Assembly (NCBI GenBank): GCA_029210265.1
Contig: JARGNP010000018.1
Span: 1-43,143, forward strand
From: Legionellaceae bacterium
GTDB lineage: Bacteria; Pseudomonadota; Gammaproteobacteria; Legionellales; Legionellaceae
Reading direction: 5' to 3'
Length of the DNA: 43,143 nucleotides
A program made the translations under genes and the position numbers. Shown one piece after another: positions 25,422 to 36,166 of this stretch (position 1 is its first letter; each line of letters opens with the position of its first letter). The notes under the pieces were generated by a model, which was not told where the DNA came from, did not search any database, and was given only the letters and a program-made list of their open reading frames with translations.

Positions 25422-26015
25422 CTACGCACCTACAATTTCTGTCATCCGTACAAACCCATCAGGGCTTAATACATACAACTCGCCCGTATGCTCACATACT
25501 GCATTTGCCTCACCTACAAGAGGCAAATTCAAACGCTCACCAAAGCGACTCATCCAGCCGATTTGTCGGGCTGGAACACCGGCCATGAGCGCATACGGTT
25601 TTACATCACGATTGATTACAGCGCCCGCCGCAACAAACGCATACTCACCCACCGTGACACCGCATACAAGCGTACAATTAGCACCAAGCGTTGCGCCTCG
25701 TTTGACTAACGTATTACGGTATTCGTCTTTTCGGCTTACCGCTGAACGTGGATTATAAACATTCGTAAACACCATGCTTGGGCCACAAAACACATCATCT
25801 TCAAGCGTTACGTTGTCATACACCGAAACATTATTTTGAATCTTAACGTTATTGCCAATTTTAACTTTATTTCCGACGTAAACATTTTGACCCAAGCTGC
25901 ATTTTTCACCAATACGTGCACCCGAGCTTACATGAACCCAGTGCCAAACACATGTGCCTGTACCGAGTTCAGCTCCTGTATCAACAATCGCTGTTTCGTG
26001 TATATTTACTGTCAT
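25422..26015 (-). CDS. wlbB: UDP-GlcNAc3NA N-acetyltransferase (WlbB/WbpD family)
   Basis: The 197-residue protein consists mainly of left-handed beta-helix hexapeptide repeats (from residue 4 to about 155; for example [36 protein letters not shown]), followed by [19 protein letters not shown]. It matches WbpD/WlbB acetyltransferases, which use acetyl-CoA to acetylate the 3-amino group of UDP-GlcNAc3NA-uronate; NPR near residue 113 lies where the family has its acceptor and CoA loop. The ATG follows the wlbA stop by 16 nt, and the stop is 5 nt before lhgO. With wlbA, wlbC, wbpA and wlbD in the same block, the pathway assignment is strong. Confidence 0.9.
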   Translation of the reverse strand: MTVNIHETAIVDTGAELGTGTCVWHWVHVSSGARIGEKCSLGQNVYVGNKVKIGNNVKIQNNVSVYDNVTLEDDVFCGPSMVFTNVYNPRSAVSRKDEYRNTLVKRGATLGANCTLVCGVTVGEYAFVAAGAVINRDVKPYALMAGVPARQIGWMSRFGERLNLPLVGEANAVCEHTGELYVLSPDGFVRMTEIVGA

Positions 26016-26031
26016 AGCTACAAATCCAAAA

Positions 26032-27096
26032 TTACAACTCTAAAGGTAAATGAACCGTTTTATCATCTCGAGCTGAGCGATAGGCTGCAATCAACAACTC
26101 CAAGCATGCAAGCCCCGAACGACCGTCTGTAATATCCGCAGGTTTGCCCTGAAGGCAATCAATCACATTGGCATAATACGGAACATGCCCGAAACCATAC
26201 ACCGATGTGGTCGCATAATTTTCAGCCTTAATATCAGCATCTTCGGGCCGCTCGTCTTCAAACTCCCAGTGTTGCACTTCATTGACAGCTACACCACCAA
26301 TACGTACCGTGCCTTTTTCGCCCAATAACGTAATCGAACCTTCATAATTTTTAGGATACGTCAGCATAGTTACATTCACCGAACCCATGGTACCTTGACG
26401 CCAACGTATGTTTAATACACCGCTATCTTCTGCCTCAATTTTACGCCCTAACGTTCCCATCATAGCCTGAACAGAGTCTACAGGGCCCAGTAACCATTGA
26501 ATCAAATCAACATAATGACTTGCTTGGTTCATGAAAGCGCCACCATCCCATTCCCACGATCCACGCCAGCCACCTTGATCGTAATAATCTTGCGGACGCG
26601 TCCAAAACACATTGACATTGGCCATATGAATACGCCCAAAACGTCCTTCGGTAATCGCGCGTTTTAACGCTTGAATCGGTGCATTGAGTCGATTTTGTTT
26701 TACCACAAATAAACGAACTTCGGCCTTATCACATGCCCGCACCATGTCCAAGCCATCTTGCCAGCGAGTTGCCATCGGTTTTTCCGTCAGCACATGCCGA
26801 CCTGACTCGGCCACTTGAATCGCCTGCCTTGGATGAAGACCGCTGGGTGTACACAAAATCACTAAATCAATCTCAGCTTCTGCAAGCATCACATCAAGAT
26901 TGGTATATACGTCAGCGTTATGATCTTTTGCGACAGCTTGAGCCGCTGTTTCATCGCGATCACATACGGCGGTTAAGTTCAAACGATCTTGGTGTTTAGT
27001 TATCGCTTGAAGATGGTTTTTCGAGATGCGACCACAACCCACCAGTGCCACATTAATTTTCCGATCGGTAATCGTCCAAGGGGCTCTTTTTATCAT
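26032..27096 (-). CDS. wlbA: UDP-GlcNAcA 3-dehydrogenase (WlbA family, Gfo/Idh/MocA)
   Basis: The 354-residue protein has the Rossmann motif [18 protein letters not shown] (about residues 14-31), TPSGLHP, the Gfo/Idh/MocA signature [10 protein letters not shown] with its catalytic Lys, and [12 protein letters not shown]. It matches WlbA of Bordetella/Chromobacterium, which oxidises C3 of UDP-GlcNAc-uronate using tightly bound NAD+; in that group NADH is reoxidised on the enzyme by 2-oxoglutarate, giving 2-hydroxyglutarate. The DNA reads TAATG, so its start overlaps the wbpA stop by 1 nt, showing close coupling with the enzyme that makes its substrate. The nearby oxidase gene fits the oxoglutarate-dependent mode. 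Confidence 0.9.
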   Translation of the reverse strand: MIKRAPWTITDRKINVALVGCGRISKNHLQAITKHQDRLNLTAVCDRDETAAQAVAKDHNADVYTNLDVMLAEAEIDLVILCTPSGLHPRQAIQVAESGRHVLTEKPMATRWQDGLDMVRACDKAEVRLFVVKQNRLNAPIQALKRAITEGRFGRIHMANVNVFWTRPQDYYDQGGWRGSWEWDGGAFMNQASHYVDLIQWLLGPVDSVQAMMGTLGRKIEAEDSGVLNIRWRQGTMGSVNVTMLTYPKNYEGSITLLGEKGTVRIGGVAVNEVQHWEFEDERPEDADIKAENYATTSVYGFGHVPYYANVIDCLQGKPADITDGRSGLACLELLIAAYRSARDDKTVHLPLEL

Positions 27097-28400
27097 TATG
27101 CGCTCACAATGTTGTCATTTTTATGCGCTCTAAACGCACCTCGTGTGTCGACAATCAGCTTCGCGTGCATCGCTATCATGTCATAATCAAAGGCTTGATG
27201 CGCAGTCGCAAGCACCACACAATCGTATTGCGAGATGGTTTCTGAAGTCAACGGAACACTATGTAAATCAAAATGATGGGACCTCATCGCAGGAAAAACA
27301 GGCACGTGTGGATCGGAATACGCAACTTCTGCACCTTTATCTCGCAAGAGCTCCAGCATTTCTATCGACGGTGACTCACGCATATCATCCACATCGCGCT
27401 TGTAGGCAATCCCTAAAACCAACACTTTGCTGTTTTTAAGCGCTTGTTCGCGTGTGTTTAACGCATCCGTTATTTTATGAAGCACCCAGTGAGGCATTTT
27501 ACTATTAATTTCACCTGCCAGCTCAATAAATCGCGTATGCATTCCAAATTCACGAGCCTTCCAGGTAAGATAGAACGGATCGATGGGAATACAATGCCCT
27601 CCAATACCAGGTCCCGGGTAATACGGGACAAATCCAAACGGTTTGGTTGCAGCGGCATCAATCACCTCGTGAATATCAATGTCCATGCGATCAGCTAATA
27701 ATTTCATCTCATTCACAAGACCAATATTGACCGAACGATGAATATTTTCTAAAAGCTTGGTCATCTCTGCCACACGTGTAGACGAGACTTTGACCACATG
27801 ATCAATCACAGAATGATATAAAGCATGTCCTGCATCGAGGCAATTCGCAGTATCTCCACCACATACTTTAGGAATGCTTGCTGTTGAAAAATTCACATTG
27901 CCTGGGTCTTCACGCTCAGGTGAATACACCAGAAAAATATCTTCGCCGACTTTAAGTCCTGTCGCCTCAATACGTGTTTTAAGCTCTTCTTCCGTGGTTC
28001 CAGGATAAGTCGTGCTTTCCAAAGACATGATTTGTCCTGAACGCAGATGCGGCACAAGCGCCTCAACCGTTTGCACAACATAACTCAAATCAGGCTCACG
28101 GTATTTATTTAGCGGCGTGGGCACACATAAAATCAAAGCATCCGCTTCATTCGCCGCTGAAAAGTCATGCGTCGCACGTATACGGCTTTGAACCGCAGCA
28201 ACATTTTCAGACGGAATATGTTGTATGTAAGATTTACCGGCGTTCAGCAAGTTATTCTTACTTTCATCCACATCAATCCCAACAACGCGATAACCAACAT
28301 CTGCAAAACGAAGCATCAGTGGTAACCCAACGTACCCTAAACCAATAATTCCAATAATTGCTTCTTTATTATGTAGCTTTGCAATCAAATCATGTGGCAT
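27096..28400 (-). CDS. wbpA: UDP-N-acetyl-D-glucosamine 6-dehydrogenase (WbpA family)
   Basis: The 434-residue UDP-sugar dehydrogenase has the NAD motif [12 protein letters not shown] (about residues 17-28), [22 protein letters not shown], the catalytic Cys in [15 protein letters not shown] (about residue 268), and [17 protein letters not shown]. The PIDPFYL ending of the active-site block marks the WbpA/WbpO branch acting on UDP-HexNAc rather than UDP-glucose. It performs two oxidations at C6 of UDP-GlcNAc to give UDP-GlcNAc-uronate, the first step to UDP-ManNAc3NAcA. The frame opens at 28415, but ATG 28400 has GGAG 9 nt before it and gives the typical N-terminus. It is followed without a gap by wlbA. 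Confidence 0.9.
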   Translation of the reverse strand: MPHDLIAKLHNKEAIIGIIGLGYVGLPLMLRFADVGYRVVGIDVDESKNNLLNAGKSYIQHIPSENVAAVQSRIRATHDFSAANEADALILCVPTPLNKYREPDLSYVVQTVEALVPHLRSGQIMSLESTTYPGTTEEELKTRIEATGLKVGEDIFLVYSPEREDPGNVNFSTASIPKVCGGDTANCLDAGHALYHSVIDHVVKVSSTRVAEMTKLLENIHRSVNIGLVNEMKLLADRMDIDIHEVIDAAATKPFGFVPYYPGPGIGGHCIPIDPFYLTWKAREFGMHTRFIELAGEINSKMPHWVLHKITDALNTREQALKNSKVLVLGIAYKRDVDDMRESPSIEMLELLRDKGAEVAYSDPHVPVFPAMRSHHFDLHSVPLTSETISQYDCVVLATAHQAFDYDMIAMHAKLIVDTRGAFRAHKNDNIVSA

Positions 28401-28446
28401 GATTTGGCACTCCATTTTGTTATTTTACATCATTCCGTTGAAGCGC

Positions 28447-29556
28447 TTAAACAGCAAGCGCTTCTTTCTGCAGTGCATCTTGTAATGCAACCATCACTTT
28501 ATCTTGATCAGCGTGTGTTAAATAAGGATGCATCGGCAAACTTAAAACATGCTTCGCTGCATCTTCAGCATGTGGAAAATATTGCGCTTCCGAATAAGAT
28601 GCTTCAAAAACGGGCTGTTTATGAAGCGGTACCGGATAATGAACAGCCGTTGGTACATCATGCTCACTCAGTGCTTTTTGTACCGCTTCACGATCGGATA
28701 CTTCAATCGTGTATTGTGCAAAAACGCTGGTATTATGAACTTGAACACAAGGTGTTCGAACAAACTCAGATAAACCTGCGGCATAACGTGCGGCAACCTG
28801 TTCACGAAGCTTAATTTCATTCGGGAAAAGCGTCAGTTTTTCTAACAAAATAGCCGCTTGAATCGTATCCAATCGCCCGTTAATACCAAAACTGGTATGC
28901 TGATAACGCGCACTTTGTCCATGCACACGTATAGATCTCATGCGCTCAGCCAAGCCAGCATCATGTGTAAAGCATGCGCCACCATCACCGTACCCACCAA
29001 GTGGCTTGGATGGGAAAAAGCTTGTGCAACCAATCGTTGTTAATCCACACGAGCGCTTGCCGTGATACATTGCGCCAAAGCTTTGTGCCGCATCTTCAAT
29101 CACAGGCAATTTATATCGCGCAGCAATCGCATTGATGGCATCATAATCGGCACACTGACCGTACAAACTAACCGGCATAATTGCCTTGGTTTTGCTCGTA
29201 ATCGCCGCTTCAATAAGACTTGCATCAATATTATACGTATCACGTTCAATATCAACAAAAACAGGCTTAGCACCAAGAATCGCAATCACTTCAGCCGTCG
29301 CAAAAAAGCTAAAAGGCGTTGTAATGACTTCATCCCCAGGCCCTACATCAAGTGCCATTAAGGCTATCAGCAAGGCATCTGTACCGCTGGATACACCGAT
29401 CGCATGGGGAACACCAACAAACTTTGCAAGCTCGGTTTCAAGCTCAGATACTTCTGGCCCCATAATATAGGCACCATGCTGTAGGACCGCTTTGATACGG
29501 TCCATCACAGGTTCTTCGATAAGTGCATGTTGTGCTTTTAAATCAATAAACTGCAT
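28447..29556 (-). CDS. wlbC: UDP-3-keto-GlcNAcA aminotransferase (WlbC/WbpE, DegT/DnrJ family)
   Basis: The 369-residue PLP enzyme has MQFIDLKAQHALI at the start, GVSSGTDALLIALMALDVGPGDEVITTPFSF, MPVSLYGQCADYDAI, EDAAQSFGA, and SFFPSKPLGGYGDGGA with the PLP-binding Lys near residue 184. The match to WbpE/WlbC is strong. The enzyme transfers the amino group of glutamate to C3 of the keto sugar made by WlbA and releases 2-oxoglutarate, which WlbA uses to reoxidise NADH. Upstream codons are open, but ATG 29556 has AAGGAAAGAG before it. It is the first gene of the polysaccharide block and lies 16 nt after purA, with no terminator between. Confidence 0.9.
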   Translation of the reverse strand: MQFIDLKAQHALIEEPVMDRIKAVLQHGAYIMGPEVSELETELAKFVGVPHAIGVSSGTDALLIALMALDVGPGDEVITTPFSFFATAEVIAILGAKPVFVDIERDTYNIDASLIEAAITSKTKAIMPVSLYGQCADYDAINAIAARYKLPVIEDAAQSFGAMYHGKRSCGLTTIGCTSFFPSKPLGGYGDGGACFTHDAGLAERMRSIRVHGQSARYQHTSFGINGRLDTIQAAILLEKLTLFPNEIKLREQVAARYAAGLSEFVRTPCVQVHNTSVFAQYTIEVSDREAVQKALSEHDVPTAVHYPVPLHKQPVFEASYSEAQYFPHAEDAAKHVLSLPMHPYLTHADQDKVMVALQDALQKEALAV

Positions 29557-29572
29557 TGCTCTTTCCTTAAAA

Positions 29573-30880
<1,308 letters not shown>

Positions 30881-31816
30881 TTACCCCGTTTTTTTGACTA
30901 CATTTGATTTAGGCATTGCTCCATGCGCACCACCCAAACCTTGTTTAAAATAATCAAAGAAAGCGCTGCTTTGATCCAAAACCAGCATACTATCTTTGTT
31001 CTTAAAGCTTTCTTCATACGCTTGCAAACTTCGATAGAAATCAAAAAAGTTCTGATTTTTATCAAATGCTTCCGAATAGATTGCGGCAGCCTTTGCCTGT
31101 CCTAATGCACGAACTTTATGACCCTCACTTCGTGCCGTTGCTAACGTCACCGTAACCGTTGCATCCGCTGACGCTTGAATCGCTTCAGCAGCACCTTGAC
31201 CATCTGCGCGATGTCGATTAGCAATTTTTTTCATATCTGCTCGCATACGCTGATAAATGGCATTGCTCGTATTCGCCGGCAATTCAATGCCTTTGATACG
31301 TACATCAACCACATGAACACCTAATTTGCTGGCCTGTTTTTCAGCCTGTTCACGCAGCACTTCCATCACGTCATCACGTCCACCAGAAACCACATCTGAA
31401 ATCGTACGGCGTCCAAATTGGGCCCGTAGCGACGTATTGAGCTGTTGCTCTAATAACGTTTCGGCTTTAAACGCATTACCGCCTGTTGACTTAAAATAAC
31501 CGGCCAAATCCAAAATACGCCATTTGACATAATAATCAACAAGTACATCTTTCTTTTCTTTGGTCACAATCCGTGAAGATTTAATATCCAATGTTTGGAT
31601 ACGTGTATCAAAAATGCGTACATTCTCAGTGAAAGGCATTTTAAAATGCAATCCAGGCAACAGTACTTTAGCCTGATCCGTTGACGAGTCTTGAACCAAA
31701 CGACCCAGGCGTAACACAATACCTTTTTCACCTTGGGTCACCGTAAACACTGAGCCCATAAGCAATATCAACATAAAAAATGCAATCACCATGGTTGTTA
31801 ATTTGGTAGCTTTCAT
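30881..31816 (-). CDS. hflC: FtsH protease modulator HflC (SPFH/band 7)
   Basis: The 311-residue protein has an N-terminal membrane segment (about residues 7-27) and then the SPFH/band 7 domain, with GEKGIVLRLGRLV, KMPFTENVRIFDTRIQTLD, VDYYVKWRI and the coiled segment RMRADMKKIANRHRADGQGAAEAIQA. HflC and HflK form the large periplasm-facing cage around FtsH that restrains its proteolysis of membrane proteins. The start overlaps the hflK stop by 4 nt (ATGA), as usual for this pair. The C-terminus GGAHGAMPKSNVVKKTG is somewhat extended relative to what I expect for enterobacterial HflC. Confidence 0.95.
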   Translation of the reverse strand: MKATKLTTMVIAFFMLILLMGSVFTVTQGEKGIVLRLGRLVQDSSTDQAKVLLPGLHFKMPFTENVRIFDTRIQTLDIKSSRIVTKEKKDVLVDYYVKWRILDLAGYFKSTGGNAFKAETLLEQQLNTSLRAQFGRRTISDVVSGGRDDVMEVLREQAEKQASKLGVHVVDVRIKGIELPANTSNAIYQRMRADMKKIANRHRADGQGAAEAIQASADATVTVTLATARSEGHKVRALGQAKAAAIYSEAFDKNQNFFDFYRSLQAYEESFKNKDSMLVLDQSSAFFDYFKQGLGGAHGAMPKSNVVKKTG

Positions 31817-33006
31817 GAATTTGTTCTCCCGAAACGTCCTGTCGGCCTTGTCGTTGCACGACCATCCAACACACCTTGACCAACAGACGGGTTATTTGGT
31901 GCATCTTGTTGACTCATCACAACGACCTCTTCAGTACTAACAGGCCGTGTTGTACCTGCCCCAAGCTTATCAAGTGGCAAATACAGAAGATTTCCGGCTT
32001 TTCCATCGACAACAATCGTGCTACTACGCCCCAGTACACGTTGCATGGTTTCTAAATACAAACGTTGCGACGTCACATGCGGCGAACGCATATACTCAGG
32101 AAGAAGCGCTAAAAACTCAGCTACGGCACCTTTAGCGCGCAAGACAGCTTGCTCAGCCCCAGCTTTAGCTTCAGCCATAATACGCTTCGCGTTTCCTTCT
32201 GCAATGGGTACAACACGCGCTTCATAGGCACGCGCCTGTTCTTTAAAGCGCTTTTCATCTTCTTGTGCTTTAATCGCATCATCAAATGCATCTTGTACAT
32301 TTTCTGGTGCACGAGCAGGCTGTGGTGAAACGTTCACAACTTTGATACCTGTTTTATAGCTTCCTAAAATACTAACCAAAGATTCTTGAACATTGCTTCC
32401 CCACAACTCACGTCCTTCAGTAATAATCTGATCAAGACTTGTGGTACCGACAACTTGTCGCAGAGCACTCGAGGTCGCCTGCTTTAAACTATCAACAGGA
32501 TCAGCCACGTTAAATAAATAAGCCTCTAAATCAGCAATCCTGTATTGAACCACCACAGCCACCGATACAAGATTTTCATCACGTGTAAGCATTTGCGCAG
32601 CATAAGAATAATCTAAAATCCTATCAACATTGACCACAACTTTTGAGCTGATAATACGAGGAATCCAATGCGGTCCTGCGCCAACTGTTTCAACATATCG
32701 ACCAAAACGAAGAATCGCGGCTTCTTCGGCGGGATCAATAATAAAAATACCTGATAGAGCCCACAGTACAACCGCACCAGCCGCAAGCAAAATAAAAAGT
32801 AACGGACTACCATCGGAAAGCCCTGCACCAGCACCGCCTCCTGAACCACCTTTTTTAGAACCTGAAGGCCCAGTCGATTTTGGCTTACCGTTTGAAAATA
32901 ATTTTTTAAGTTTGATTTGCAATTGCTTGAGTGCTTCGTCTAAATCAGGCGGCTGATCTTTCGAACGCCACGGATCTTTACCATTATCAGGCTCATTCCA
33001 TCCCAT
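31813..33006 (-). CDS. hflK: FtsH protease modulator HflK (SPFH/band 7)
   Basis: The 397-residue protein has a hydrophilic N-terminus starting MGWNEPDNGKDPW, a Gly-rich linker, one membrane segment (about residues 67-91), and a band 7 domain with EEAAILRFGRYVETVGAGPHW, LTRDENLVSVAVVVQYRI and the helical stretch RAYEARVVPIAEGNAKRIMAEA. It works with HflC as the inner-membrane regulator of FtsH. The open frame reaches TTG 33018, but ATG 33006 has GGAG 7 nt before it and gives the conserved MGWNEP start. No hfq or hflX gene precedes it: trmB lies upstream on the same strand. Confidence 0.95.
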   Translation of the reverse strand: MGWNEPDNGKDPWRSKDQPPDLDEALKQLQIKLKKLFSNGKPKSTGPSGSKKGGSGGGAGAGLSDGSPLLFILLAAGAVVLWALSGIFIIDPAEEAAILRFGRYVETVGAGPHWIPRIISSKVVVNVDRILDYSYAAQMLTRDENLVSVAVVVQYRIADLEAYLFNVADPVDSLKQATSSALRQVVGTTSLDQIITEGRELWGSNVQESLVSILGSYKTGIKVVNVSPQPARAPENVQDAFDDAIKAQEDEKRFKEQARAYEARVVPIAEGNAKRIMAEAKAGAEQAVLRAKGAVAEFLALLPEYMRSPHVTSQRLYLETMQRVLGRSSTIVVDGKAGNLLYLPLDKLGAGTTRPVSTEEVVVMSQQDAPNNPSVGQGVLDGRATTRPTGRFGRTNS

Positions 33007-33080
33007 AACCAACTCCAAACATTGCCAAAAGAAAATAAAGTAGGATTTTAGGGGTGTTCATGACTGGACGCAAGTGATTC

Positions 33081-33755
33081 CTAAATAATTCGTGTGAACA
33101 TCAAATCCCAAGTTCCATGACCTAAACGCTGTCCACGAGCCTCAAACTTAGTCAATGGGCGCCTTTCCGGGCGTGGAAAAAAAGAAGAATTCACATCTTT
33201 ATTTTCTAACATCGATTCATTGGATAGCACTTCAAGCATTTGATTTGCATAATCTTCCCAATCGGTTGCGCAATGAACAAACCCACCGATTTTAATCGCC
33301 TGAAGCAACACACGTACAAAATCAGTTTGAATTAAACGCCGTTTATGATGGCGCGCTTTATGCCATGGATCAGGAAAAAATATTTGAACACCATCAATGC
33401 TTTCAGGACTTAAGCATGTGTTAAACACCTCTACAGCATCATGAGCAACAACACGAACGTTTGTCAGGCCTAAATCATGCACGTCAGCAACTAAGCTGCC
33501 AACCCCTGCCCGATGCACTTCGATGCCTAAAAAATTAATGTCCGGCCGTGCTTGCGCCATCTCAATCAGCGACGCGCCCATACCAAAACCAATCTCAACA
33601 ACCGTCTCCGCCTCACGCCCAAACGCTTTAGCTAAATCCCATAACTGCCCCTCTACCGGCAAAACATAATCAGGGAGCCATAAATCGAGCGCTCGTGCTT
33701 GACGTGGACTCAGGCGCCCTGCGCGTAACGTAAAACTTTTAATCGTACGAAGCAT
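33081..33755 (-). CDS. trmB: tRNA (guanine-N7-)-methyltransferase
   Basis: The 224-residue protein has VVEIGFGMGASLIEMA (SAM-binding), FLGIEVHRAGVGSL, and VQIFFPDPWHKARHHKRRLIQTDF, the TrmB signature, followed near the end by the TKFEARGQRLGHGTWDL block. It methylates G46 of tRNAs. The start chosen (MLRTIKSFTLR, ATG 33755) has AAGGACA before it; the frame is open 10 codons further upstream without support. It is oriented away from rpmB, with about 208 nt between them. Confidence 0.95.
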   Translation of the reverse strand: MLRTIKSFTLRAGRLSPRQARALDLWLPDYVLPVEGQLWDLAKAFGREAETVVEIGFGMGASLIEMAQARPDINFLGIEVHRAGVGSLVADVHDLGLTNVRVVAHDAVEVFNTCLSPESIDGVQIFFPDPWHKARHHKRRLIQTDFVRVLLQAIKIGGFVHCATDWEDYANQMLEVLSNESMLENKDVNSSFFPRPERRPLTKFEARGQRLGHGTWDLMFTRII

Positions 33756-33861
33756 GTTATTGTCCTTGTAATACAAATAATACAAACTTAAATAAACTTA
33801 ATAATGGCGTATTTAAGACCATACCTCGCGCGTTGTAAACAAAAATCAAAAACATAAATTT

Positions 33862-33890
33862 ATTGCATCGCGCTGTATTATTTGGTATAA
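33862..33890 (+). promoter_or_regulatory. Sigma-70-like promoter for rpmB-rpmG
   Basis: TTGCAT (33862-33867) and TATAAA (33885-33890) are spaced by 17 nt, a near-consensus sigma-70 arrangement about 70 nt before the rpmB start. This fits a strongly expressed ribosomal-protein operon. Confidence 0.6.
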
Positions 33891-33963
33891 AACGCACCTC
33901 AGATTAGATTTAAACATTTTTGACGTTATACAAAAGCGTCGGGAAACAGTTTGGAGCAGCAAC

Positions 33964-34200
33964 ATGTCACGAATATGCCAAATCACAGGTAAGCGCCCTA
34001 CAACAGGGAATAACGTTTCGCATGCCAATAATAAAACAAAACGACGTTTTCTTCCTAATATTCAAAGGCACCGTATTTGGGTTGAAGAAGAAGCACGTTT
34101 TATTACATTGAAAATAAGCACCAAAGGTCTTCGTATCATCGATAAACTTGGTATCCAAACCGTGCTTGCTCGACTTCGCGCTAAAGGCGAAAAAGTTTAA
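33964..34200 (+). CDS. rpmB: 50S ribosomal protein L28
   Basis: The 78-residue basic protein starts [29 protein letters not shown], the typical L28 N-terminus, and ends LRAKGEKV. It is a component of the large ribosomal subunit. Start and length are as expected. It is followed after 30 nt by rpmG, the usual pair in gammaproteobacteria. GGAGCAGCAAC precedes the ATG. Confidence 0.96.
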   Translation: MSRICQITGKRPTTGNNVSHANNKTKRRFLPNIQRHRIWVEEEARFITLKISTKGLRIIDKLGIQTVLARLRAKGEKV

Positions 34201-34230
34201 ACCCATTTAGATTAAAAGAGGAATGCCATC

Positions 34231-34398
34231 ATGAGCAAGGCTATTGCTGTCAAAATTAAACTCGTATCAACCGCTGGTACTGGTTATTATAAAACGACAA
34301 CCAAGAATCCGCGTAATACCCCTGACAAAATGAAAATTCGTAAATATGATCCTGTTGTAAGAAAACACGTCATATTTGAAGAGAAAAAAGTAAAATAA
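34231..34398 (+). CDS. rpmG: 50S ribosomal protein L33
   Basis: This short gene encodes 55 residues: it starts [20 protein letters not shown], continues [16 protein letters not shown] and ends [11 protein letters not shown]. It is clearly L33, of the Cys-free type that does not need zinc. The ATG is preceded by AGAGGAATG. A strong terminator hairpin begins 24 nt after the stop codon. Confidence 0.96.
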   Translation: MSKAIAVKIKLVSTAGTGYYKTTTKNPRNTPDKMKIRKYDPVVRKHVIFEEKKVK

Positions 34399-34421
34399 TT
34401 ATTTTATTTGTTTCTTAATAT

Positions 34422-34449
34422 AAAAAAACCCGCCGAAGCGGGTTTTTTT
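34422..34449. terminator. Bidirectional rho-independent terminator
   Basis: The stem CCCGC/GCGGG with loop CGAA is flanked by seven A on the left and seven T on the right. It can stop transcription in both directions and so serves the converging rpmB-rpmG and hpf genes. Confidence 0.92.
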
Positions 34450-34467
34450 ATATTTATAAATAATCCA

Positions 34468-34821
34468 TCATCCATCCAAATCATCACCATGCTCTACATG
34501 ATGATCCGCATGATGAGCCACACGACTATCTGCGCGATGATCAGCTATTTTTTCCTTGTGCTTAATCAACTGCCTATCAAGCTTACCTACTAACTCATCA
34601 ATCGATGTATACATATTGTCTGATTCAGAGCTCGCATGTACATCACCGCGTGCGATATGCACCGTTGCATCAACGATTTGTCGAAGTTTTTCCACATTGA
34701 ACGTCACATGAATACTTGTGATGCGATCAAAGTGCCGCTCTAATTTCCCTAACTTTTCTTCCGTAAACGCTTTCAATGCTGGCGTAACGTCGATGTGATG
34801 ACCTGTAAAATTAATTTCCAT
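34468..34821 (-). CDS. hpf: Ribosome hibernation promoting factor, His-rich tail
   Basis: The 117-residue protein begins MEINFTGHHIDVTPALKAFTEEKLGKLERHF, with INVTFNVEKLRQI-like beta strands and the DNMYTSIDELVGKLDRQLIKHKEK helix. These are hallmarks of the short HPF/YfiA family that binds the 30S A and P sites and promotes 100S dimers in stationary phase. About 25 residues follow the usual end (HRADSRVAHHADHHVEHGDD); this tail is rich in His and Asp and could bind metal. The gene is divergent from ptsO with about 173 nt between them, whereas in many gammaproteobacteria hpf and ptsO lie in the rpoN operon on one strand. Confidence 0.92.
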   Translation of the reverse strand: MEINFTGHHIDVTPALKAFTEEKLGKLERHFDRITSIHVTFNVEKLRQIVDATVHIARGDVHASSESDNMYTSIDELVGKLDRQLIKHKEKIADHRADSRVAHHADHHVEHGDDLDG

Positions 34822-34994
34822 AATAAACTCCTTACAGCGATTAGCGATGAATAGATGATGAATAGATAACGTGTCTAAATCTCCTACCTATACTTACAGT
34901 GTAACGGATTTTTACTGATTAGCAATTGCTTTACATCTGTATATATAATAAACAGCCTTGCTTTTACTCAAGTGAGCATGATAGATTGACCGGC

Positions 34995-35264
34995 ATGAAA
35001 GAAAATCAAATAAGAATTATCAACAAATTAGGCCTGCACGCACGTGCATCAGCTAAATTCGTCTCAATGGCAGGTCGATTTCAAAGCCATATTGATGTCA
35101 CCAAAGGCACACAAAAAGTAAATGGCAAAAGTATCATGGGTGTTATGATGCTTGCCGCCAGTCAAAACAGTGAACTCACCTTACAAATTGATGGTCCTGA
35201 CGAAGACAGCATGATGGAAGCACTCACCACGCTCATCCATGAGCGATTTGGTGAAGCAGAGTAA
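34995..35264 (+). CDS. ptsO: Phosphocarrier protein NPr/HPr
   Basis: The 89-residue protein has the HPr phosphorylation site KLGLHARASAKF with His15, and NGKSIMGVMMLAAS with Ser46. The ending LTTLIHERFGEAE and SIMGVMMLAA resemble NPr of the nitrogen phosphotransferase system, but HPr use cannot be excluded. The frame is open upstream to 34926, yet ATG 34995 gives the normal N-terminus. A TATAAT box at 34944-34949 may be its -10 element; no clear -35 is present. It is tail to tail with pssA, 11 nt apart. Confidence 0.92.
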   Translation: MKENQIRIINKLGLHARASAKFVSMAGRFQSHIDVTKGTQKVNGKSIMGVMMLAASQNSELTLQIDGPDEDSMMEALTTLIHERFGEAE

Positions 35265-35275
35265 TACTTACTTTG

Positions 35276-36055
35276 TTACTTACTTTCTTGTGACTTAGAC
35301 GCACGAGCTCGTTTTCCCGGCGCTAGGCTGCGACGCTTTACTCGCGCTTTTTTTAAGCCAAGAAGCGTATGTAACGGCCCTGAAAGTGCATAACCTAATG
35401 ATGTAACAAACAACATGATTGCAGGTGAAATCGCAATCGCTGCAAACACAAGAACAATCACAAGTACGTGTAAAAATGGAATTTTTCCTTTTAGATCCAG
35501 TTCTTTAAAACTGTAATACCGTACATTACTAACCATAAGTGCCGCCACAGATAATAAAAATCCGATAGCAATCCAACCCGCAAACAGCCCGGCGCCGCTT
35601 CCGGTATTACAAACCCATACAAACGATGCAACAACAGCTGCAGCGGCAGGACATGCAAGCCCTTGGAAATAACATTTATCAGCTGTTTCGAGCTGTGTAT
35701 TAAAACGCGCGAGCCTCAACGCTACCGCAGCTGTATAAATAAACGCAGCCAGCCAACCAAATTTACCTAAACTCCCCAATGCCCAGCTATAAAGCAAAAC
35801 AGATGGCGCCACACCAAACGTAACCATGTCCGACAAACTATCGTACTCTGCGCCAAAATCGGTTTGCGTATTGGTCATTCGTGCAATGCGTCCATCAAAC
35901 GCATCCATCACCATGCCGACAAAAATGGCCATGACGGCAATATCATACTGGCCTTTTAAAGACGCAATAATAGAATAAAAAGCAGAAAACAAACTTGCCG
36001 TTGTAAATAAATTAGGTAATAAATAAATGCCATTATGGCTGTATTTTCGTTTCAT
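35276..36055 (-). CDS. pssA: CDP-diacylglycerol-serine O-phosphatidyltransferase
   Basis: The 259-residue membrane protein has the CDP-alcohol phosphotransferase motif from DGRIARM through DFGAEYDSLSD (about residues 54-75), with its Asp residues binding Mg2+ and CDP-DAG. It begins YLLPNLFTTASLFSAFYSI and has about seven hydrophobic segments. It should make phosphatidylserine, the precursor of phosphatidylethanolamine, in the inner membrane. The C-terminus is strongly basic (LKKARVKRRSLAPGKRARA). ATG 36055 has GAGG 8 nt before it; the frame is open 8 codons further upstream without support. Type II-like PssA is the best family match. Confidence 0.9.
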   Translation of the reverse strand: MKRKYSHNGIYLLPNLFTTASLFSAFYSIIASLKGQYDIAVMAIFVGMVMDAFDGRIARMTNTQTDFGAEYDSLSDMVTFGVAPSVLLYSWALGSLGKFGWLAAFIYTAAVALRLARFNTQLETADKCYFQGLACPAAAAVVASFVWVCNTGSGAGLFAGWIAIGFLLSVAALMVSNVRYYSFKELDLKGKIPFLHVLVIVLVFAAIAISPAIMLFVTSLGYALSGPLHTLLGLKKARVKRRSLAPGKRARASKSQESK

Positions 36056-36166
36056 TATGGATAACCTCAGTGACTTCATTCAATCAATATTCAATCATTC
36101 GAGGTGAATTCTACCACAACACGTGATGACGTGACCATGCACCACATGATAAGATAGAATATACGG

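Noticed and set aside
34408-34593. Open frame of 61 codons starting just before the rpmG terminator
   Set aside because: It runs through the terminator hairpin and the antisense strand of hpf; no family features.
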